This document shows, piece after piece, positions 46,592 through 55,084 of a DNA stretch of 64,000 nt. This stretch comes from Periweissella beninensis (GTDB lineage Bacteria > Bacillota > Bacilli > Lactobacillales > Lactobacillaceae): positions 105,578 to 169,577 of the forward strand of contig NZ_JAFBDN010000001.1 of NCBI RefSeq assembly GCF_016908275.1. The letters run 5' to 3'. The notes under the pieces were generated by a model. The model was not told the origin of the DNA and did not search any database. It was given only the letters and a program-made list of their open reading frames with translations. The position numbers and the translations under genes were made by a program. Numbering within the stretch: the first letter of the stretch is position 1; each line of letters opens with the position of its first letter.

Positions 46592-47817
46592 GATTTAAAA
46601 AAGGCCTCGAGTTCTTTTAGGATCTTAGCTACCTTACGTACTTCACTACTTTGATTATAAATACTGGTACTAATTCTTAACGTTGCTAAAACGTGTAAAT
46701 AATCCATTAATGGTTGCGCACAATGCTGTCCAGCTCGAATTGCGATACCTGCTAAATCCAAACCAGTGGCAATATCATGCGGATGCAAATCTGCAAGATT
46801 AAATGAGATAACACCATAGTGATCCTCAGGTACTTGCGAACCATAAATTATTAAATTGGGAATTGTTTTTAAATTCTTAAAAGTAGCTTGCATTAAGGCT
46901 TGTTCATGACTTATGATTTTTTGCCACCCAATTTTCTTTAAATAATCGATGGCGGCGGCTAAGCCAATGGCTCCTGCAATGTTCGGTGTCCCAGCCTCAA
47001 ATTTCCACGGTATTTTTTGCCATGTTGCGGTATCTTGGGTTACTTCATCAATCATTTCACCCCCAAATTGAAGTGGTTCCATATCCTCTAATAATGCCTT
47101 TTTACCATACAGGACACCAATACCAGTCGGACCATACATTTTATGACCAGAAAAAGCTAAAAAATCAATATCTAATTGCATGACATCAATTGGAAAATGA
47201 GCCATTGCCTGAGCCCCATCAATCACGGTAATGGCGTTTTTTGCATGTGCAAGTTTAATTAATTCTAAAATTGGGGCGCGCATGCCTAAAACATTTGAAA
47301 CATATGCAAACGTAACAATTTTTGTCTTATTAGTAATCTTTTGTTGAGCATCCGTTAATGATACTTTTCCGGTTTGATCCAACTTGATGAACCTTAACAC
47401 AGCACCAGTCTTTTGCGCTAATTGTTGCCATGGAACAATATTACTATGATGCTCAGCGACCGTTAATACAATTTCATCACCTGTTTGTAATTTACTTTCA
47501 TAACTTTTAGCAATCCAATTTAAACTTTCCGTTGTTGAACGTGTAAATATAATTTCTTCGGCAGTCGCCTGAATAAACTTAGCCACTGTTGTTCGAGCCT
47601 GCTCATATTGGTTTGTTGCATTATTCGCTAAGGTATATGTTCCCCGATGAACATTGGCATTAGCAGTGTTGTAATAGGCCATAATCGCCTCAATTACTTG
47701 CTGTGGCTTTTGCGTGGTTGCCGCATTATCTAAATATATAAGTGGTTGCTGATTCATTTGTGTTGCTAAAATCGCAAAATCTTGTCGAACATTAACTGTT
47801 TTTTTAGAATTATCCAT
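46588..47817 (-). CDS. sufS: Cysteine desulfurase SufS
   Basis: A 409-aa PLP enzyme, class II desulfurase. The PLP Lys is in FSGHKMYGPTGIGVLYGK and the catalytic Cys in IRAGQHCAQPLM. It removes sulfur from cysteine and hands it to SufU. It overlaps sufD by 8 nt. Confidence 0.94.
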   Translation of the reverse strand: MDNSKKTVNVRQDFAILATQMNQQPLIYLDNAATTQKPQQVIEAIMAYYNTANANVHRGTYTLANNATNQYEQARTTVAKFIQATAEEIIFTRSTTESLNWIAKSYESKLQTGDEIVLTVAEHHSNIVPWQQLAQKTGAVLRFIKLDQTGKVSLTDAQQKITNKTKIVTFAYVSNVLGMRAPILELIKLAHAKNAITVIDGAQAMAHFPIDVMQLDIDFLAFSGHKMYGPTGIGVLYGKKALLEDMEPLQFGGEMIDEVTQDTATWQKIPWKFEAGTPNIAGAIGLAAAIDYLKKIGWQKIISHEQALMQATFKNLKTIPNLIIYGSQVPEDHYGVISFNLADLHPHDIATGLDLAGIAIRAGQHCAQPLMDYLHVLATLRISTSIYNQSSEVRKVAKILKELEAFFKS

Positions 47818-49075
47818 TAACTAACTTTTCCTCAATTTTTCCTAATATCCGCTGAGCTAATGCCTGATCGATACTACTATCAATCGTTTTACTTAAAAAA
47901 CCAGTGACAACCAATTTTTGTGCCATTGCTTTTGATAAACCACGACTCATTAAATAGTAAAGTTGTTGCTTATCAATTTGCCCTACACTAGCGGCATGCC
48001 CTGCTACAACATCATTTTCTTCAATTAATAGAATTGGATTAGCATCACCACTAGCATGGCTTGATAACATCATTAAACGATTTTCTTGATTAGCATAAGT
48101 TCCATGTGCCCCATGATATATTTTACCAATACCATTAAAAACTAATTTTGAAGCATCTAGCAAAACGCCTCGTTGATTTATTTCGCCCTTAGAATGATGC
48201 CCATAGTTTAGCAGCTTAGTATTAAACCCATGTTGTTGCTGTTGACTAGTAATACTAATCACGTTTATTTTTGACTCGGATCCAGCACCAATCAGATGAC
48301 TAGTACACTCACTGATTAGGTTACCTTTACTTAAATCAACTAATTGCCAATTTAACTGACTAGCAGTAGCTAAATGCGCTGTGCGTTTAAGATAGCCAAA
48401 ATTACTTGCTAATTGATCAAGACCAATATATTGAAGTTGCGCATTTGCATGTAACGTAATATTAACACCGATATGCGTTGGGCTTGCTGACTGTGGTGTT
48501 GAAGCTATTTCATGCATAATTTTTAATTTACTATTTTTACCAAGAATAACGATTGTTTGATTGCAATAATCAGTCTGTTGATCAGAGGCTTGGTCTGTTA
48601 AAATTGTTAATACTTCGTCAATTTCAACATTATCTGGCACCTTAATAAGCCAACCACTAGTCATTAGTGCAATTTGATAAGCTTCAGTTTTAGTATTAGC
48701 CTGTTTTAACATTTTTATTAGTTGATCTTTTAAAATTTGAGGCACTAATTGAATTGCTTCTTTGAATGTATAAGTTTTAAGTCCTTTTTCTTGCATGCTT
48801 TTAGCAAGCTTTTTACTATAGTGATCCGCATAGTTACTTAGTTGATACTCAATTTGTTGCTGGGCATCTATATCCTTTTGTTGTTTAATTATCGTCTTAC
48901 TGGTAATAAATTGCGGCCAGTCTTTATATGCGATTTTATCAACCCGTGGTAACTCTAGTTGGTTAGCCCGTTGCCATGCTTGTATTCTAATTTCTTTTAA
49001 CCATTGTGGCTCTACCTGTTTTAAAATACGCTCCATTGCGGTAGCTAATGCTTGTTTCTCTACCTTTTCTACCAT
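47810..49075 (-). CDS. sufD: Fe-S cluster assembly protein SufD
   Basis: A 421-aa SufD, the SufB partner. The N-terminal helical part is divergent; the C-terminal [42 protein letters not shown], read in pieces, carries the conserved His and motif. It lies 20 bp after sufC. Confidence 0.93.
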   Translation of the reverse strand: MVEKVEKQALATAMERILKQVEPQWLKEIRIQAWQRANQLELPRVDKIAYKDWPQFITSKTIIKQQKDIDAQQQIEYQLSNYADHYSKKLAKSMQEKGLKTYTFKEAIQLVPQILKDQLIKMLKQANTKTEAYQIALMTSGWLIKVPDNVEIDEVLTILTDQASDQQTDYCNQTIVILGKNSKLKIMHEIASTPQSASPTHIGVNITLHANAQLQYIGLDQLASNFGYLKRTAHLATASQLNWQLVDLSKGNLISECTSHLIGAGSESKINVISITSQQQQHGFNTKLLNYGHHSKGEINQRGVLLDASKLVFNGIGKIYHGAHGTYANQENRLMMLSSHASGDANPILLIEENDVVAGHAASVGQIDKQQLYYLMSRGLSKAMAQKLVVTGFLSKTIDSSIDQALAQRILGKIEEKLVNG

Positions 49076-49095
49076 TCATTTAATTCCCCACTAAT

Positions 49096-49890
49096 TTAGT
49101 CTTCATCAACAAGCTTAATATCCAAACCTAGCTCATCACGTAAATGAGCATAGCCTGTCTGTTCCAATTCTTGGGCTAAGGCCCCTGTTCCAGTTTTAAC
49201 AATCCGTCCATCCATCATAATATGTACGTAATCTGGTTTTATATAGTCCAATAATCTTTGATAGTGGGTAATCATCAAGGTTGCAAACTTTGGTCCCGCT
49301 AAAGCATTTACACCTTGGGCTACAACTTGAAGTGCATCAATATCCAATCCTGAATCAATTTCATCTAAAATTGCAAACTTTGGCCGTAACATCATCATTT
49401 GTAAAATTTCATTCCGCTTTTTTTCACCACCAGAAAATCCTTCGTTTAAATATCTTTCAAGCATTGCTTCTGACATATTTAACATTTTTAAATTTCGTTG
49501 GAGTTCTGCCATGAAATTACCAATTGATAATTGCTCTTTTGGTGATCTTTGGGCATTCATTGCTGCCCGCATAAATTCAAAGTTTGTAATACCACTAATC
49601 TCAACTGGATATTGCATTGCTAAAAACAGACCAAGCCGTGCTCTTTCATCAACTGTTTTTGCTAGCAAGCTAACGTTATCAACTAGGATATCGCCACTAG
49701 TTACTATATAATTAGGATGACCCATGATGGCTTGCGAAAGTGTTGACTTACCAGTTCCATTTGGCCCCATAATCGCATGTGTTTCACCGGTGTTAATCGT
49801 TAAATCTAGTCCTTTAATAATTTCTGTTTGTTTTTTTGTTTCATTGTCGACAATTGCCACATGTAATTGGCGAATTACTAAGGTTGACAT
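49096..49890 (-). CDS. sufC: Fe-S assembly ATPase SufC
   Basis: A 264-aa ABC-type ATPase: Walker A GPNGTGKSTL, signature FSGGEKKRNEI, Walker B FAILDEIDSGLD. It energises the SufBCD scaffold. The start is ATG 49890 with AAGGAG; the upstream extension is excluded. Only 16 bp separate it from the leuD stop and no promoter is visible between, so the suf operon is probably transcribed with the leu remnant and under its leucine attenuator, unless a promoter lies inside leuD. Confidence 0.94.
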   Translation of the reverse strand: MSTLVIRQLHVAIVDNETKKQTEIIKGLDLTINTGETHAIMGPNGTGKSTLSQAIMGHPNYIVTSGDILVDNVSLLAKTVDERARLGLFLAMQYPVEISGITNFEFMRAAMNAQRSPKEQLSIGNFMAELQRNLKMLNMSEAMLERYLNEGFSGGEKKRNEILQMMMLRPKFAILDEIDSGLDIDALQVVAQGVNALAGPKFATLMITHYQRLLDYIKPDYVHIMMDGRIVKTGTGALAQELEQTGYAHLRDELGLDIKLVDED

Positions 49891-49906
49891 AGTAAGCTCC
49901 TTATAT

Positions 49907-50491
49907 TTAATCAAAGTTAGGTATTTGTTGTTCAAAGGCGGTAATTTGGGCCGCGTACTGCAAGGTTAAATCAATGTCGTCTTGTCCTTTAATTAATTTA
50001 TCTTTCCACAGTTTATTAATCAAAAAATTGGCAGAAAATGTTCCACATGAAACATTTTGATTAGGTAAATGAATTGCTACTTTTTGCGTAGCAGCAAGCT
50101 TAGCAAGTTTTTGCCGATCTTCTTCTGGTAAAACAATTGCTAACAAACCATTTTTAGTACTGTTCATATAAAAGATATCACTATAGCCGCCTGCAATTAT
50201 TGCTTTGAAACCATAATCTTTAAGTGCCCAGACTGCATGCTCACGCGATGACTCACAGCCAAAATTATTACCTGTAATTAAAATTTCTGCCGATTTATAT
50301 AAAGGTTTATTTAAAACAAAGTCTTGATTAATCTGCCCATTTTCATCATAACGCCAATCAAAAAATAAGTCTTTCCCAAAACCAGTTTTTAGAATATTTT
50401 TCAAAAATTGTTTAGGAATAATTTGATCAGTATCAATATTTTCTTTCATTAACGGTACCGTTGTCGCTTTAATAATTGTAATTGGTTGCAT
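49907..50491 (-). CDS. leuD: 3-Isopropylmalate dehydratase small subunit
   Basis: A 194-aa swivelling domain of isopropylmalate isomerase: NIDTDQIIPKQFLK, GNNFGCESSREHAVWAL, FYMNSTKNGLL. It looks intact. The start is ATG 50491 with AAGGAAG; TTG 50500 overlaps the end of the upstream fusion gene. Its partner LeuC has lost its N-terminal half, so LeuD cannot form a normal enzyme here. Followed 16 bp later by sufC. Confidence 0.9.
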   Translation of the reverse strand: MQPITIIKATTVPLMKENIDTDQIIPKQFLKNILKTGFGKDLFFDWRYDENGQINQDFVLNKPLYKSAEILITGNNFGCESSREHAVWALKDYGFKAIIAGGYSDIFYMNSTKNGLLAIVLPEEDRQKLAKLAATQKVAIHLPNQNVSCGTFSANFLINKLWKDKLIKGQDDIDLTLQYAAQITAFEQQIPNFD

Positions 50492-50492
50492 A

Positions 50493-51446
50493 TTAGCCAA
50501 CTTCCTTTCTTATATCAATAAAATGACCATTAATTGCGGCAGCGGCTACCATCGCAGGACTAGCTAAATGAGTCCTTGAACCTACGCCTTGCCGTCCTTC
50601 AAAGTTACGATTAGACGTTGATGCACAATGTATACCACTAGGAACCTGATCAGGATTCATTCCTAAGCATGCCGAGCAACCTGGTTCACGCCATTCACAA
50701 CCAGCTGTCTTAAAAATTTGATCTAACCCAAGCGCTTCGGCTTGCTGTTTAATCAATTGCGAGCCAGGGACAACCCAAGCCGTCACTTTCTCATTAATGT
50801 GTTTACCTGCTAATATTTTAGCTGCCTCTTTTAAATCCGATAAACGCCCATTAGTACATGAACCAAAAAAAGCCCAATTAATAGGAATATCCATTGCCTT
50901 TTGACCTGGTACCAAATCGACATAAGCATAGGCTTTTTTATCGTCCTCATTTTTAATTGCTGGTAATACTTCATCAACCCCCACCGACATTCCCGGATTA
51001 GTTCCCCATGATATTTGGGGTGCCAACTGAGCCACGTTCATTTCAATGATCTGATCAAAAGCATCGGGACTATCCGTTTTAAATTGTTGCCAATATGTGA
51101 TTGCTTTATCCATATTTTTTGGCGCATATTTCCGTCCGTTAACATATTCAAAAGTTATTGCATCTGGTTGTACGCTTCCCATCTTTGCACCACCCTCAAT
51201 AGCCATATTGCAAAGAGTCATCCGCTCTTCCATACCCATTTTTTCAATTATATCACCATAAAATTCAACTGCTTGAACTGCGGCAAAATCAGCTGTTGAT
51301 GCAATTGGAAAACCGGCCTCAATAACATCAATTCCCCATTTTTCAAGGTTATTTGCAATTTTGATCTTATCTTCAACACTAAAATTAACCCCAATTGTCT
51401 GCTCGCCATCCCGCAAAGTGGTATCCAAAAATTATACTTTTCTCAT
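50493..51446 (-). pseudogene. leuA-leuC in-frame fusion remnant
   Basis: From ATG 51446 (AAGGAG upstream) the frame reads MRKV, then TAA at 51434-51432, then [18 protein letters not shown] and [20 protein letters not shown], the start of 2-isopropylmalate synthase (LeuA). Without a frame break it passes near residue 60 into [20 protein letters not shown] and the C-terminal half of LeuC, with the Fe-S Cys in FFGSCTNGR and [13 protein letters not shown] and the [10 protein letters not shown] loop. Most of leuA, all of leuB and the N-terminal half of leuC appear deleted. A 311-aa product from TTG 51428 is conceivable but could be neither enzyme. Confidence 0.88.
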
Positions 51447-51474
51447 TTAAAAAACTCCTTCTCTAATAAAAAAA

Positions 51475-51517
51475 CCTCCTACTTGGAGACTTCTTTAAGT
51501 AAGCGCCTCATTACTTA
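51475..51517 (-). terminator. Attenuator of the leu-suf operon
   Basis: On the minus strand TAAGTAA/TTACTTA (51517-51511 with 51502-51496) can pair, but part of its 3' arm (CTTACTT) can also pair with AAGTAGG (51484-51478). That competes with the terminator CTCC-AAGTA-GGAG plus T7 (51488-51468). These are mutually exclusive folds expected of an attenuator. Confidence 0.65.
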
Positions 51518-51554
51518 CATCAAAATAGGGCTTAACATGTGTCAGGCCCGTCAA

Positions 51555-51605
51555 TTATAGTAATAGGTTTAGTAAAGTGGTTTTTGCATTAATCTTAATT
51601 GACAT
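51555..51605 (-). CDS. Leucine leader peptide of the leu-suf operon
   Basis: The 16-residue peptide MSIKINAKTTLLNLLL has AAGGA 9 nt upstream of its ATG and five Leu codons (TTA CTA AAC CTA TTA CTA) directly before TAA. It starts about 50 nt after a consensus promoter and precedes mutually exclusive hairpins. It should sense charged tRNA-Leu by ribosome stalling. Confidence 0.85.
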   Translation of the reverse strand: MSIKINAKTTLLNLLL

Positions 51606-51657
51606 ATTTTAGCGTCCTTCTAATCAAATGTTACATTCATCACTAGTGATTGCCGTT

Positions 51658-51686
51658 AGATTACGCCGCTAAAAACCCTATGTCAA
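51658..51686 (-). promoter_or_regulatory. Promoter of the leu-suf operon
   Basis: Minus-strand TTGACA (51686-51681), 17-nt spacer, TAATCT (51663-51658), 53 bp before the leader-peptide ATG. Confidence 0.8.
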
Positions 51687-51851
51687 GCTCTAATTATATT
51701 ATACTAATTTTTTATAATAATTATTTAAAACCACTCTATTTACTACTTTCTTCACAAATTATTAATTGCTACTCAAACCATTTTTAATGGCATAATTTAT
51801 GCTTATTCTTGATTAATATTGATTAAAAAATAAATTAAATAAAAAAAGATA

Positions 51852-51880
51852 TTGACATTCTTTTCTCATTTATGTAAAGT
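51852..51880 (+). promoter_or_regulatory. Promoter of the second leucine-leader operon
   Basis: TTGACA (51852-51857), 17-nt spacer, TAAAGT (51875-51880), 41 bp before the leader-peptide ATG. Confidence 0.65.
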
Positions 51881-51920
51881 AATACTCATAAAATAACAAA
51901 ACAAAAAGGAGATTTTTATT

Positions 51921-51983
51921 ATGACTAACTTTAATACTAATATCATTAATAACGCCCTCCTCCTCAACCTTCTACTCATCTAG
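51921..51983 (+). CDS. Leucine/isoleucine leader peptide before the EIIC-like gene
   Basis: ATG 51921 has AAAAAGGAG upstream. The 20-residue peptide ends ALLLNLLLI: codons CTC CTC CTC AAC CTT CTA CTC ATC then TAG, six Leu and one Ile. The Leu run (51957-51980) forms one arm of an attenuator hairpin. It shares the core LLNLLL with the divergent leader at 51605-51555. Confidence 0.87.
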   Translation: MTNFNTNIINNALLLNLLLI

Positions 51984-52101
51984 AGTCTAGTAGGTTGACC
52001 TTTTGGTTTGTCCCAGCTACTAGACTTAATGTAAGTTTAGTAGCTGGTTAGGAAAACGTCTTTCACAAACGTCCTAACGAGCAATCGTCAGGGCGTTTTT
52101 T
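51984..52101 (+). terminator. Multi-state attenuator of the EIIC-like operon
   Basis: Four competing folds are visible. TCAACCT (51964-51970) pairs with AGGTTGA (51992-51998). AGTCTAGTAG (51984-51993) pairs with CTACTAGACT (52017-52026). The latter also lies in a 15-bp hairpin (52013-52027 with 52033-52047). GTTAGG...ACGT (52047-52059) pairs with ACGTCCTAAC (52069-52078) and excludes the terminator AAACGTCCT/AGGGCGTTT (52067-52075 with 52090-52098) followed by a T-tract. Confidence 0.8.
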
Positions 52102-52162
52102 ATTTACTCTCGCGATTGTTTACCTAGGACTAATCACACAGTAAAAATAGGAGAATAAGATT

Positions 52163-53308
52163 ATGGCTCAAAATTCAGTTTCGCACCAACCAATGATTAT
52201 TGACAAAAAAGCAATTACGGATGAGGTTACGCAAACCAAAACATCAATTAAAGAAACCGTTTATAACGTTAGTGCAGCGGTTTCCAATGCAATCTTAGTT
52301 ACACTAGGTATGGGCCTTTTATTACAAACAATTGCCGGTTTTATTAATTGGGCCCCCATGGTCCAAATGGGTGCTATAACTAAAGTAATGTTACCCGCGG
52401 CCTTTGGTGCAGCCATTGCATCCCAAATGAAAACAAATACGATGGTTATGTTTGCTGCAATGGCCGCTTCAACCGTAGGTGCTAATGCTGTTTTCTTCAG
52501 TGAAAAAGCTGTTCAAGGTGTTACTGCTACTGGTTATGCGGGTGCGCAAGTCGCTGGATCAGCAATTATTACTACTGGCCAACCAATTTCAGCAGTCTTA
52601 GCGGGTTTAATTGCTGTGTTGTTTGGTAAATGGCTTAGTGGTAAAACACCCTTAGACATGGTTATTGTTCCTGCAGCCACAACGATTGTTGGAACAGTTT
52701 CTGGTTATTACTTAGCAATGGTGACGACACCCGTTTTGGTGGCAATGGGTAAAATTATTGCCTCAAGTGTTGCTGTCAATCCGATTATGGGTACCGCAAT
52801 TGTCGCAATGACCTTTGGTGCTTTAACAATGACACCTGCGTCAGCTGCTGCTTTAGCCGTTGCTATTGGTGCAACCGGTATTACTTCACCACAAGCAGCC
52901 GGTGCTATTTTAATCGGGACTACCGCTGTTTTTGTAGGTTTCCCTGCTATGTCATTCCAAGAAAATAAGATTGGTGCAACAATTGCCCAAGGAATTGTGA
53001 CACCAAAAATTCAATTTCCAAACCTTACCCAAAACCCTGCATTGATCATTCCACCAATGATTGGTGCTGCTATTGCGGCCCCAATTGCTACTATTGTATT
53101 TCATGTAACAGCCCCCTTTACAATGGCTGGTATTGGTTTCAACTCATTCATCGTTCCCTTGGCCTTGGCTGGTTCTAATTTTGGATCTTTCATTGCTTAT
53201 ATGGTAATTGGTGTAATCGTACCAATCATAGTTTCATTTATTGGCTATCGAATTATGCGGAAAATGGGATGGGCTAAGGCTGAACAATTACATTTGGAAA
53301 TGATTTAG
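52163..53308 (+). CDS. Stand-alone PTS EIIC-like membrane protein under leucine attenuation
   Basis: A 381-aa protein with about 9-10 helices that resembles the PTS_EIIC_2 family (stretches such as LVTLGMGLLLQTIAGFINW and MTFGALTMTPASAAALAVAIG, and FPAMSFQENKIGATIAQGIVTPK). No EIIA or EIIB domain or gene accompanies it, so sugar phosphorylation is doubtful. It is preceded by a leucine leader peptide with attenuator and followed 52 bp later by an amino-acid permease. I infer a role in branched-chain amino-acid or oxo-acid transport; the family itself is poorly characterised. Confidence 0.7.
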   Translation: MAQNSVSHQPMIIDKKAITDEVTQTKTSIKETVYNVSAAVSNAILVTLGMGLLLQTIAGFINWAPMVQMGAITKVMLPAAFGAAIASQMKTNTMVMFAAMAASTVGANAVFFSEKAVQGVTATGYAGAQVAGSAIITTGQPISAVLAGLIAVLFGKWLSGKTPLDMVIVPAATTIVGTVSGYYLAMVTTPVLVAMGKIIASSVAVNPIMGTAIVAMTFGALTMTPASAAALAVAIGATGITSPQAAGAILIGTTAVFVGFPAMSFQENKIGATIAQGIVTPKIQFPNLTQNPALIIPPMIGAAIAAPIATIVFHVTAPFTMAGIGFNSFIVPLALAGSNFGSFIAYMVIGVIVPIIVSFIGYRIMRKMGWAKAEQLHLEMI

Positions 53309-53360
53309 TCTTATAAAACCATCTTTAAAGTTTTACAAAAAAATTAATCGAGGTATTACC

Positions 53361-54839
53361 ATGTTTAATCAAAACGCCTTTTGGGCAAAATTCATTCGTA
53401 AAGAATCACCTAGTAACTATCAAAAGCTTGATAAGCGACTTGATGGTAATGCACTAGGTACCAAAGAGTTAACTGCTATTGGTGTTGGAACAGTTGTGGG
53501 TGCTGCTATTTTCATTATTCCCGGGGTCGTTGCAGCTAATTACGCCGGTCCTGCCGTTGCTATTTCATTTATTATTGCTGCCATTGTCGCCGGTCTTTCG
53601 GCACTTGCGTATGCTGAATTTTCATCAGCACTTCCTTTTGCTGGTTCAGCCTATACTTGGTCTAATATCATTTATGGGGAATTCTTTGGTTGGGTTGCTG
53701 GCTGGGCTTTATTAGCAGAATACTTAATTGCTTTAGCATACTCCGCCTCAGCTTGGTCGGCCTATATTCGTGGTTTCCTTTCAACCTTTGGTATCACCAT
53801 TCCAAAAGCCTTAACTAGTACTTTTGCGCCAAAAGCCGGCACATACATTGATTTATTTGCTATCATTGCCGTGCTTTTGGTTTGGTTCTTATTATCTCGT
53901 GGAATTCGCGATACCGCTAAAGTTGAAAATTGGCTAGTTGTTGGTAAAATTATTGTTATTATTTTATTTATTGCTGTTGGTATGACAGCTATTCATCCTG
54001 ATAACTTCCATCCATTTATTCCTAAAAATGAAGGTGGAACTCGCTTTGGTTGGTCTGGGATTGTCGCTGGTGCTTCACAAATTTTCTTTGCTTATATTGG
54101 ATTTGATATGATGACTTCCAATGCTGCTGAAGCTAAAAATGCTCAAAAAACTGTTCCCCGAGCTATTTTTGCAACATTAGGTCTTGCTACAGCATTATTC
54201 ATTGGTGCCTCTTTAGTTATGGTCGGTATGTTTAAATATACTAAATATGCCACTATAACCGATCCTGCTGCGTGGGCTTTACGCCAAACTGGCCATGTTT
54301 TTGTGGCTAACTTGCTTTCAATTGTTGCTTTAGTTGGTATTTTTTCAATGTTAATTGGTGTTTCTTTAGGTGGTTCACGGTTAATGTATGCCCTTGGGCG
54401 TGATGGTTTACTTCCTAAGCAAATGGGGCAAGTAAATAAAGCTGGTACCCCTCATATTGCTTTAAGCGTTCTTGCAATTGTAAGTATTATCTTAGGAGCT
54501 ATCTTCCCAATTACCATGCTTACTAACTTAGTATCAGCTGGTACTTTAATTGCCTTTATTATGATTTCATTCGGTGTTTTAATCTTACGACGGCGTAAAG
54601 ATATCGATCATTCTGGTTTTAAGATGCCTCTTTATCCAGTATTGCCAGTTATTGCAGGTTTAGCATCAATGATGCTTTTCTGGCAGCTAAATGTTGATGC
54701 TAAAATCTTAGCAGCTGGTTGGTTCTTCTTTGGTGTAATTATTTACGTTGTTTATGGTATCCGCCATTCTATTAAGTCTAATAATGTACAAAAAAGTAGT
54801 AGTTCTGTAAGAAAACAAGCCCCACTTGTTGAAGAATAA
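53361..54839 (+). CDS. APC-superfamily amino-acid permease
   Basis: A 492-aa, 12-helix permease with GVGTVVGAAIFIIPGVVAANYAGP, AYAEFSSALPFAGSAYTW and EFFGWVAGWALLAEYLIALAYS. It is a paralogue of the 41477-42907 permease. Its location behind the EIIC-like gene in a leucine-attenuated operon suggests a branched-chain amino-acid substrate. The ribosome site is weak (GAGGT), so its translation may be lower than that of the gene before it. A strong terminator follows. Confidence 0.83.
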   Translation: MFNQNAFWAKFIRKESPSNYQKLDKRLDGNALGTKELTAIGVGTVVGAAIFIIPGVVAANYAGPAVAISFIIAAIVAGLSALAYAEFSSALPFAGSAYTWSNIIYGEFFGWVAGWALLAEYLIALAYSASAWSAYIRGFLSTFGITIPKALTSTFAPKAGTYIDLFAIIAVLLVWFLLSRGIRDTAKVENWLVVGKIIVIILFIAVGMTAIHPDNFHPFIPKNEGGTRFGWSGIVAGASQIFFAYIGFDMMTSNAAEAKNAQKTVPRAIFATLGLATALFIGASLVMVGMFKYTKYATITDPAAWALRQTGHVFVANLLSIVALVGIFSMLIGVSLGGSRLMYALGRDGLLPKQMGQVNKAGTPHIALSVLAIVSIILGAIFPITMLTNLVSAGTLIAFIMISFGVLILRRRKDIDHSGFKMPLYPVLPVIAGLASMMLFWQLNVDAKILAAGWFFFGVIIYVVYGIRHSIKSNNVQKSSSSVRKQAPLVEE

Positions 54840-54874
54840 ATTAGAGTGTGGCAACATCAATAAAATGATTAACT

Positions 54875-54916
54875 AAACCCCATGAGTTAGCTATTAACTC
54901 ATGGGGGTTTTATTTT
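54875..54916 (+). terminator. Terminator of the EIIC-permease operon
   Basis: AAACCCCATGAGTT pairs with AACTCATGGGGGTTT and is followed by TATTTT. From 54917 to 55084 an AT-rich hairpin (TTTATTTAG/CTAAATAAA near 55011-55033) is the only structure seen. Confidence 0.85.
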
Positions 54917-55084
54917 CGCAAAATAAATTTAAAGCGAACTAATTTTCTTCATTAGATCGCGCCAAACCGTGATAGCCATTTATTAAGCACGGACTGCCAA
55001 GATGATATTAGTTTATTTAGTCTTACTAAATAAAAAAACTAACATAACTTCAGTCTAGTCCTGAAATCATGCTAGTCAGATATT

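Noticed and set aside
7742..51446. Stop-codon reassignment or read-through of TAA
   Set aside because: TAA ends most intact genes here at their expected length, so the three internal TAA codons are better explained by mutation.
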